Shown in pieces: positions 5,339 through 9,391 of a DNA stretch of 9,391 bases (within the stretch, counting starts at the first letter, position 1; each line of letters opens with the position of its first letter). A program made the translations under genes and the position numbers. The stretch comes from Acidobacteriaceae bacterium (GTDB lineage: Bacteria; Acidobacteriota; Terriglobia; Terriglobales; Acidobacteriaceae), in contig PMXH01000066.1 of the NCBI GenBank assembly GCA_003165855.1, positions 1 to 9,391 of the forward strand. The letters run 5' to 3'. Below the pieces are notes generated by a model. That model saw only the letters and a list, made by a program, of their open reading frames with translations. It was not told where the DNA came from and made no database searches.

Positions 5339-5530
5339 CTACCCTCGACCTGCAACGACGGCAAGGGGTTGCTCCAGCGACGGCTGGCATCGGACTTCAC
5401 TGTGTTTGCGTGATTGCGTGCGCGTGAACACTCCTCCGCACACCGCACATTCGCGTAGGCTCATGGGGCTATAAGGAAGATCGCCATTGGTGAAACTCAC
5501 GATGAAAGACTTGCCGACTCGGTCATTCAT
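5339..5530 (-). CDS. small Cys-motif protein overlapping the recombinase stop
   Basis: A 63-residue frame whose ATG overlaps the recombinase stop as ATGA (5530-5527), a typical arrangement for translational coupling. Residues 22-48 contain the short motif ECAVCGGVFTRTQSRKHSEVRC: a CxxC pair followed about 17 residues later by a further Cys, as in half of a treble-clef or zinc-ribbon site. No fourth ligand is obvious, although His42 is a candidate. The last 15 residues look non-conserved. The overlap supports a real gene and the unusual sequence weakens the case. It could be a zinc-binding accessory protein of the recombinase element or a fragment. Confidence 0.4.
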   Translation of the reverse strand: MNDRVGKSFIVSFTNGDLPYSPMSLRECAVCGGVFTRTQSRKHSEVRCQPSLEQPLAVVAGRG

Positions 5531-6183
5531 CGTCTTGAGTCACCCTCTACAGCCGAGAACGCCGCAAGGTTTCCAACCGAGGACAACGCTGCGGCAGGGG
5601 AATTCCCGTTTGCCTCTTTCATCAAGCGGCACACACTCGCCCGACTGATTGAATGTTTCCGCGCCACGAGCGTCAGCGACATCCCGGAGCGACGATCAAT
5701 GACAACCTGCTCCCGATTGATGTCCAGCCGCGATCTGCCGATTTGTCTTCCCTCCAATTTTGCCCTTCTCATTCCGCTTTTGACACGCTCCACCACGAGT
5801 GACCTTTCCAGTTCCGCAATTGCCGAAATGATCGTCACGAAAAGACGACCCATCGGACCTCCCGTCGCCACTCCCTCCCTGTGGCTGACAAACTCAATCC
5901 CCAGACTGTCGAGTTCGTCAACTATTTGCAAGAAGTTCCGAGTGCTCCTCGCAATGCGGTCGAAAGCGGCGACCAGCACCACAGAAAACTTCTTCCGCCG
6001 TGCATCCGCCATTAGGGCATCAAGCCCCGGACGGCGTGCCTTCTTTCCGCAAACACCGCGATCTTCGTATTCGTGTACAACCTCGAAGCCTCTTTGTGCC
6101 GACAACGCTCGAAGATCGTACAACTGAGATTCGACGTGCTGGTCGGGCGTTGAAACTCTGACATAGATCGCGGCTGTCTTCAT
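5527..6183 (-). CDS. serine recombinase of the resolvase/invertase family
   Basis: A 218-residue site-specific recombinase. The catalytic domain starts at once with MKTAAIYVRVST, in which Ser11 is the nucleophile and Arg9 a conserved active-site residue. It continues with FDRIARSTRNF, a GRL...ISAIAELER block and the helix E helix-like RVKSGMRRAKLEGRQIGR, the order expected for resolvases and invertases. Residues about 165-195 (VVIDRRSGMSLTLVARKHSISRASVCRLM) form a helix-turn-helix DNA-binding end. A 20-residue tail follows. The ATG at 6183 was chosen because family members begin right before the YxRVS motif. A GTG at 6210 would add nine basic residues, and neither start has a clear binding site. 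No crossing-over site or transposase lies beside it. It may be a relic of a mobile element or a resolution system. Confidence 0.88.
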   Translation of the reverse strand: MKTAAIYVRVSTPDQHVESQLYDLRALSAQRGFEVVHEYEDRGVCGKKARRPGLDALMADARRKKFSVVLVAAFDRIARSTRNFLQIVDELDSLGIEFVSHREGVATGGPMGRLFVTIISAIAELERSLVVERVKSGMRRAKLEGRQIGRSRLDINREQVVIDRRSGMSLTLVARKHSISRASVCRLMKEANGNSPAAALSSVGNLAAFSAVEGDSRR

Positions 6184-6267
6184 CGCGTACACGCGGCGTG
6201 TGAAGCGCACTGTCCCGTCAGCTCCGCCGGGGTTCAGGGCGAGTTAAACCAGCGCCACGGACGTGCG

Positions 6268-6298
6268 ACCCCAGCGTAGGTGCCGCTGGGGTTTTTCT
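6268..6298 (+). terminator. orphan intrinsic terminator
   Basis: ACCCCAGCG and CGCTGGGGT form a nine-base-pair stem with a seven-base loop, followed by TTTT and CTT. It faces away from the recombinase, and no plus-strand gene ends in front of it. Its own gene may have been removed when the recombinase element arrived. Confidence 0.75.
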
Positions 6299-6503
6299 TG
6301 GTGGATTCTCCCTACCATTTTTCCTCTCCAGAACGTGTCAGATCGGACGTAACGGAGGCACGAAAAGGCTCAAGTTACGCAAAACACTGCAACTTACTGA
6401 TACCATTCGTGGCGGGAAATGGATTCAAGAAAATCCCCCTCCCGGCACCAGACGGCCCGTTGCGGCACAACCGGGAGTCAGAGCGTTTCAAGTACTCGTG
6501 CGA
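6299..6503. other. intergenic stretch, nothing recognised
   Basis: Between the orphan terminator and the end of the PilZ gene I see no gene. The open frames here continue antisense into the PilZ gene and have no protein-like character. A CGGCACCA near 6443-6450 is not preceded by a tRNA T-arm. Confidence 0.5.
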
Positions 6504-7643
6504 TCACGAAGAAGCGCTGGCAGCTGCAACCGATACTCCGCGCTGCTTTCGGAGCTCCGTCAGAAACGAATCGGCCCCCAGCCCGGCATGACTGCGGAAA
6601 AGATCAAGCAGCGGATCCTCGCTTTCACTCGATCCCGCTGCGGTCCGTGGATGCTGCCCAATCTCAGTTTCCAAACCCTCGGGTTCCACCAGCATCTCCG
6701 GCAGCCCTTCGGGATTCTCCGTCAGCCTATTCAGAAACTTTTCCAGCAGCGCGCGATGCTCCGGCGTGGTCTGGGTGAATTCCACGCCCATTCCCTTATC
6801 CGGATGCATGATGCGAACCACTCCTTCGGATCGCAGTTCCACTCCGGGGGCGCGCATCGAGAGCGTCACCCGAGTCGAAACTGGGAAGGGCGAAGGAATA
6901 TCGAGGTAGCAACCCCCCAAACTCAAATCCGTAAGCTGGCAGCGCACCGGCGGATCGTCCTTCTCTCCCTCCGGAGAATTGCGGCCGAGCCATTCGCGCA
7001 ACGTACGCACCAGCTCTGTCGATGGATCCTGGAAGCGCAGCCCCGCCTGTGTCCCCGTTCCTTCCCATGCAAACTCCGCCGCCACATCGAGACGCTTCTC
7101 CGAACCCGGCAGCGTAAACATGAGTTGCCAGCGCCCCCGCAGCTTGCTGCGCCGGGGCAGGCTGATCGCCAAACCACCTTCCCCCACATCGGTCGTATGC
7201 ACCTTGAAGTGGGCGTCGGAGTCGACGCTCGACATCTCCACGGGAAAGCGCACGGCAACCCGGAAGTTGCGCCGCCGCTCTCTCTTCATCAGCGCCCGCG
7301 CCGCCCGAAAACTTGACTTGGCGCGCTCCACCGACACCGGCTTATAGAGGATGAAGTGCGCTCCAATCTCGAAGGCTGATCGCAGTCCGATATCGGGATC
7401 CAGAATCGCCACCGCTACCGCCCGCTTGTTGCAGGGCGCGGTCCGCGCCGCGCGCAGCACATCCGCTGCCCCAGGTCCGGCGCAATCCACGATGATGGCC
7501 TCAAACCGCTCCCGCGTCAGACGCCGCAGAGCCTCTTCCGCACTCGTGCAATGTTCCACACCGATATCCAGGTCGCCCAAAGTGCGGCGCAGCACGCGCA
7601 CGATCTTCTCATCCGCACACAGCAGCAGTGACTTCAGATTCAT
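6504..7643 (-). CDS. REC-like protein with two PilZ domains
   Basis: A 379-residue cytoplasmic protein. Residues 1-115 form a receiver fold with Asp53 and Lys101 (LYKP) in place, but the acidic pair is D11-E12 and the Ser/Thr normally found after the fourth strand is not evident (AVAILD), so phospho-switching may be altered. Residues about 122-220 form a first PilZ domain with R124-X3-R128 and D152-V-G-E-G-G157, the c-di-GMP binding pattern with Gly in place of the usual Ser. Residues about 230-312 form a second PilZ domain with D239-L-S-L-G-G244 but no RxxxR. A 65-residue acidic, Ser-rich tail ends the protein. The likely role is a c-di-GMP-responsive effector, possibly for motility or surface behaviour. 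No target or cyclase lies in the window. The ATG at 7643 fits the receiver start, but no strong binding site is visible. Confidence 0.85.
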   Translation of the reverse strand: MNLKSLLLCADEKIVRVLRRTLGDLDIGVEHCTSAEEALRRLTRERFEAIIVDCAGPGAADVLRAARTAPCNKRAVAVAILDPDIGLRSAFEIGAHFILYKPVSVERAKSSFRAARALMKRERRRNFRVAVRFPVEMSSVDSDAHFKVHTTDVGEGGLAISLPRRSKLRGRWQLMFTLPGSEKRLDVAAEFAWEGTGTQAGLRFQDPSTELVRTLREWLGRNSPEGEKDDPPVRCQLTDLSLGGCYLDIPSPFPVSTRVTLSMRAPGVELRSEGVVRIMHPDKGMGVEFTQTTPEHRALLEKFLNRLTENPEGLPEMLVEPEGLETEIGQHPRTAAGSSESEDPLLDLFRSHAGLGADSFLTELRKQRGVSVAAASASS

Positions 7644-7683
7644 AGCGAGGTCTTAGGTTCTTTCCCGCATCGCGATTTTTACT

Positions 7684-7735
7684 ACGCCGGTGGGCCGCAG
7701 CGGCGTGCTCTTCTGGTCTTACCGCCGCAGAAGAG
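7684..7735 (-). promoter_or_regulatory. two hairpins in the PilZ gene leader
   Basis: ACGCCG (7684-7689) pairs with CGGCGT (7701-7706). Right beside it, CTCTTCTG (7708-7715) pairs perfectly with CAGAAGAG (7728-7735) around a 12-base loop. Both lie 40-95 bases upstream of the PilZ start codon on the minus strand. The sequence lacks the conserved core of the known c-di-GMP riboswitches, so any role in RNA control is open. Confidence 0.35.
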
Positions 7736-7791
7736 GTCGTGCCTCCAATGTAAGCCTGCCCCAATGCCTGATCAATAACGCACTCTCGCCT

Positions 7792-7811
7792 GAGGTTACG
7801 CCTGTAACCTC
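7792..7811. promoter_or_regulatory. perfect 8-bp dyad, operator-like
   Basis: GAGGTTAC and GTAACCTC flank GCCT. The dyad lies about 150 bases upstream of both the PilZ gene and the promoter on the other strand. No T-tract follows, so a protein site is more likely than a terminator. Confidence 0.4.
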
Positions 7812-7947
7812 TCACTCGACCTTCCCCGGCGACAGTCCCAGAACGGGAAGCCCCGAAGGTCCCCTCTTTCACGCTCTCCATCGCCTAAGCGCACTCAATA
7901 CAATCATTTAGAAGGTATCTGCTACGGTTAGCCGGACAAAAATGCGA

Positions 7948-7976
7948 TTGACTTCCCCCCTATCTTCGCCTAACAT
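7948..7976 (+). promoter_or_regulatory. candidate sigma-70-type promoter
   Basis: TTGACT at 7948-7953 and TAACAT at 7971-7976 are separated by exactly 17 bases. The expected start near 7983 would give the 75-residue protein gene a 5' untranslated leader of about 160 bases. Confidence 0.45.
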
Positions 7977-8142
7977 ACTGAGTCTCCGATCAGCTTTTGG
8001 GACCACAGGGAAGCCTTTGCTACGCTTGGCTGTCCGCGGCCGCATTCGTTTCCTTGAATCCCCGGAGCCCCCGGAGAATCATATAGATAGACCAGTTTAC
8101 GAGTGCGGAGTTCATCCCCCATTTCTACGAAAGGCATTTTTC

Positions 8143-8370
8143 ATGGCAAAGCGACGCGGAAATCCAAACTGGGGTAAGCCTGAGCCCATCGGGCCGGTCG
8201 TCCCCACCATTACCGAGTTCGAACAGGTGGTGCGCGAATACAAGCTCACCCCTGACCAATATCTACGCTCGACTCGTCTGCGGGAGTGGGCACGGCGCAA
8301 CAAGAATTCGAAATACATTCCCGAGCCTCTTCTCGAAGCTTGGGGATTTGAGATTGAGTCCACGCTATAA
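8143..8370 (+). CDS. small conserved basic protein of unknown function
   Basis: A 75-residue protein beginning MAKRRGNPNWGKPEP, followed by a helix (FEQVVREYKLTPDQYL), a basic stretch with STRLREWARRNKNSKYIPE, and an end with LLEAWGF. The high Arg/Lys content and the amphipathic helix recall small nucleic-acid- or ribosome-associated proteins, but no motif proves this. GAAAGG at 8129-8134 lies eight bases before the ATG at 8143, which fixes the start. Longer in-frame extensions upstream cross the promoter and have no protein-like composition. A strong terminator follows within 25 bases, so it is a single-gene unit with its own promoter and long leader. I believe similar small proteins occur in other Acidobacteria, from memory only. 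Confidence 0.8.
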   Translation: MAKRRGNPNWGKPEPIGPVVPTITEFEQVVREYKLTPDQYLRSTRLREWARRNKNSKYIPEPLLEAWGFEIESTL

Positions 8371-8393
8371 ACTCATATCTAACAAGCACCTCC

Positions 8394-8425
8394 AAGGGTC
8401 GCTCTAAGCGACCCTTTACTTTTTT
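8394..8425 (+). terminator. strong intrinsic terminator of the 75-residue gene
   Basis: AAGGGTCGCT and AGCGACCCTT form a ten-base-pair stem with loop CTA. A T-rich stretch ending in six T follows. It lies 23 bases after the stop codon. Confidence 0.88.
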
Positions 8426-8438
8426 CTGCCGGCTTATC

Positions 8439-8560
8439 GTAGCGCCGCCCTCTCGGCGGCATGGTGGCGCTAGTTCGGGACACCCCGGTTTTGCGTGTTG
8501 TAGCGCCGCCGTCTCGGCGGCACGGTGGCGTTGGTTCGGGACACGCCGGTTTTGCGTGGT
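8439..8560. repeat. 61-bp tandem repeat, two copies
   Basis: Copies at 8439-8499 and 8500-8560 differ at only a few positions. Each holds GTAGCGCCGCC, a CTCGGCGGC inverted arm, GGTGGCG, TTCGGGACAC and CCGGTTTTGCGTG. The GCGCCGCC and GGCGGC parts can fold as a nested hairpin. A third, degenerate piece (GTGGCGCAGCGC...GCGCCGC) follows at 8570-8595. It lies between the terminator and the DUF4126 gene. Confidence 0.85.
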
Positions 8561-8616
8561 CTGGTTTTGGTGGCGCAGCGCTTCCAGCGCCGCGATCAGT
8601 CCGCTATCATGGCTGT

Positions 8617-8628
8617 GGGCTTTAACCC
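8617..8628. repeat. GGGCTTTAACCC element, relative of 674-685
   Basis: This is near the reverse complement of the GGGCTAAAGCCC element at 674-685, with one base changed. It is followed by CCGGGG. It lies just upstream of the DUF4126 gene, in the same non-coding strip as the tandem repeat. Confidence 0.4.
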
Positions 8629-8664
8629 CCGGGGACCTACTCACAACCGATCTCGATCCCGCTC

Positions 8665-9285
8665 ATGCTCAACTGGCTCCAAATTCCTCTCCCTGAGCTG
8701 TTCGCCATACTCGCAGCCATAGCCTTCGCCCCCGGCCTGAACGTTTACGCTACCGTAGCCGCCCTCGGGCTGCTCGCCCGCTTCGCACACGTTCCTCTCC
8801 CTCCAGCTCTACTATTACTTGAAACCTGGCCCGTAATCATCGCCAGCACGGTCCTCTTTGTCGTCGAGTTCTTTGCCGACAAGATCCCCGCATTCGACCT
8901 GGTCTGGAGCGCTCTGCACACATTTGTCCGCGTCCCCATCGCCGCCCTGCTCGCCTACGGAGCCACCCGCCAACTCACTCCCGCGCAGCAATTGCTCGCA
9001 GCCTTGCTCGGAGCAGCCATTGCTCTCGCCGCTCACGGAGGAAAAACCGCCCTCCGCGCCGCCGTCACCCCGTCTCCCGAGCCTTTCTCCAACATCACCC
9101 TGAGCCTCGGTGAGGATGCTCTCGCCCTGGCCCTCACTTGGCTGGCCACGCGCCATCCTTACGCTGCAGCCGCCTTCGTCTTTGCCTTACTCACCATCAT
9201 TGTCGTGATGGCCCGGCTGGTGATCCGAGCTTTCCGGGCCCTCTTTCGCGGCGCGGAAAACGAACTTGCCGGTCGTCCCGCATAA
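8665..9285 (+). CDS. DUF4126 family integral membrane protein
   Basis: A 206-residue protein, mostly hydrophobic. The N-terminal helix leads into FAPGLNVYATVAALGLLARF, a signature-like block of DUF4126. The second key block, VVEFFADKIPAFDLVWSALHTFVRVP (given here in parts: VVEFFADKIPA, then ALHTFVRVP), is also typical of the family. Further helices follow at about residues 108-125, 150-160 and 168-192, with a polar, Pro/Ser-containing loop in between. The end is basic (RLVIRAFRALFR). The family is widespread in Acidobacteria and Actinobacteria and has no known function. The ATG at 8665 gives the full expected length, although no clear ribosome binding site precedes it. The gene is transcribed away from the 61-bp repeat and is the last complete gene in the window. 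Confidence 0.85.
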   Translation: MLNWLQIPLPELFAILAAIAFAPGLNVYATVAALGLLARFAHVPLPPALLLLETWPVIIASTVLFVVEFFADKIPAFDLVWSALHTFVRVPIAALLAYGATRQLTPAQQLLAALLGAAIALAAHGGKTALRAAVTPSPEPFSNITLSLGEDALALALTWLATRHPYAAAAFVFALLTIIVVMARLVIRAFRALFRGAENELAGRPA

Positions 9286-9325
9286 GCACCCGCATAACAT
9301 CTCTGTCCTCTCCGCACCGTCGGAA

Positions 9326-9391
9326 ATGCTTCCCGCTCGTAATGCCGAGTTCCCTTTCGAAGAACAAATCCGGGGGTATTCAGCATGGTTC
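9326..9391 (+). CDS. possible start of a gene cut by the window end
   Basis: From the ATG at 9326 the frame stays open to the last base and reads MLPARNAEFPFEEQIRGYS and AWF, 22 residues of protein-like composition. It lies 41 bases after the DUF4126 stop codon on the same strand, so it could be a second gene of the unit. The upstream sequence GTCGGAA is too near the ATG to be a good binding site. I do not recognise the protein. Confidence 0.35.
   Translation, partial: MLPARNAEFPFEEQIRGYSAWF

Larger units (their letters stand above)
7644..7940. other. intergenic region between divergent genes
   Basis: No gene is supported. The frames present lack protein-like composition. The region holds the leader of the PilZ gene with two hairpins (7684-7735), a free-standing dyad (7792-7811), and at its far end the promoter of the 75-residue protein gene. 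Confidence 0.55.

Noticed and set aside
6400..6460. tRNA 3' end or attachment site suggested by GGATTCAAG and CGGCACCA
   Set aside because: The T-arm cannot pair properly and no anticodon or D arm precedes it.
6498..7316. Long open frame (272 codons) on the plus strand inside the PilZ gene
   Set aside because: It is antisense to a gene with clear REC and PilZ motifs, its composition (Arg, His, Pro, Gln) is typical of a reversed GC-rich gene, and no motif is visible.
7644..7760. c-di-GMP riboswitch in the PilZ leader
   Set aside because: The conserved core bases of the GEMM-type riboswitch are not present on the minus strand.
7942..8142. N-terminal extension of the 75-residue protein
   Set aside because: It begins within the promoter, has no binding site, and its composition differs from the conserved part. 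The ATG at 8143 has a good binding site.
8439..8560. CRISPR-like repeats
   Set aside because: Only two adjoining copies with no spacers and no cas genes. It is a simple tandem duplication.
8246..8644. 132-codon minus-strand frame through the tandem repeat
   Set aside because: It is made of repeat translation and antisense of the 75-residue gene and crosses a terminator hairpin.

Overview
The window looks like chromosomal DNA of an Acidobacteriota bacterium, probably of the Terriglobia/Koribacter type. This is an inference from the gene content (a DUF3617-like fragment, a REC protein with two PilZ domains, DUF4126 and DUF4386 membrane proteins, RsbRD-type sensor domains) and from short palindromic repeats of the GGGCTAAAGCCC type and a GCGCCGCC-rich tandem repeat. 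No single marker gene fixes the taxonomy.

Layout. 1-990: mostly gene-free, with a truncated DUF3617-like remnant (minus) and a patch of palindromes. 990-1739: a DUF4386 membrane protein (plus). 1740-1895: a possible coding remnant (minus). 1923-2225: an antibiotic-biosynthesis-monooxygenase-like protein (minus). 2366-2557: a small coiled-coil protein (plus). 2674-4197: two tandem paralogues (minus), a response regulator fused to an RsbRD-type domain followed by a stand-alone RsbRD-type domain. 4256-4438: a structured, terminator-ended stretch that may be a small RNA (plus). 4518-4733: a small putative zinc protein (plus). 4774-4900: a frameshifted, truncated copy of the monooxygenase start together with its leader (minus). 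4910-5116: a small membrane protein (minus). 5181-6183: a serine recombinase with two short downstream reading frames (minus). 6268-6298: an orphan terminator. 6504-7643: the REC-PilZ-PilZ protein (minus). 8143-8370: a 75-residue basic protein with promoter and terminator. 8439-8560: a 61-bp tandem repeat. 8665-9285: a DUF4126 membrane protein. 9326-9391: possibly the start of another gene.

How the parts relate. Most genes are single transcription units rather than one pathway. The clearest regulatory theme is signalling. The REC-RsbRD protein and its REC-less paralogue suggest a phosphorylation-tuned, stressosome-like partner-switching input. The promoter of the REC-RsbRD gene carries a perfect dyad that recurs, in the same geometry, at the promoter of the neighbouring small zinc protein, which suggests a common regulator. 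The stretch 4700-6300 carries signs of turnover: a dead gene copy, gene fragments, a site-specific recombinase and a terminator with no gene in front of it. I see no CRISPR array, tRNA, rRNA or complete insertion sequence, and no clear defence system.
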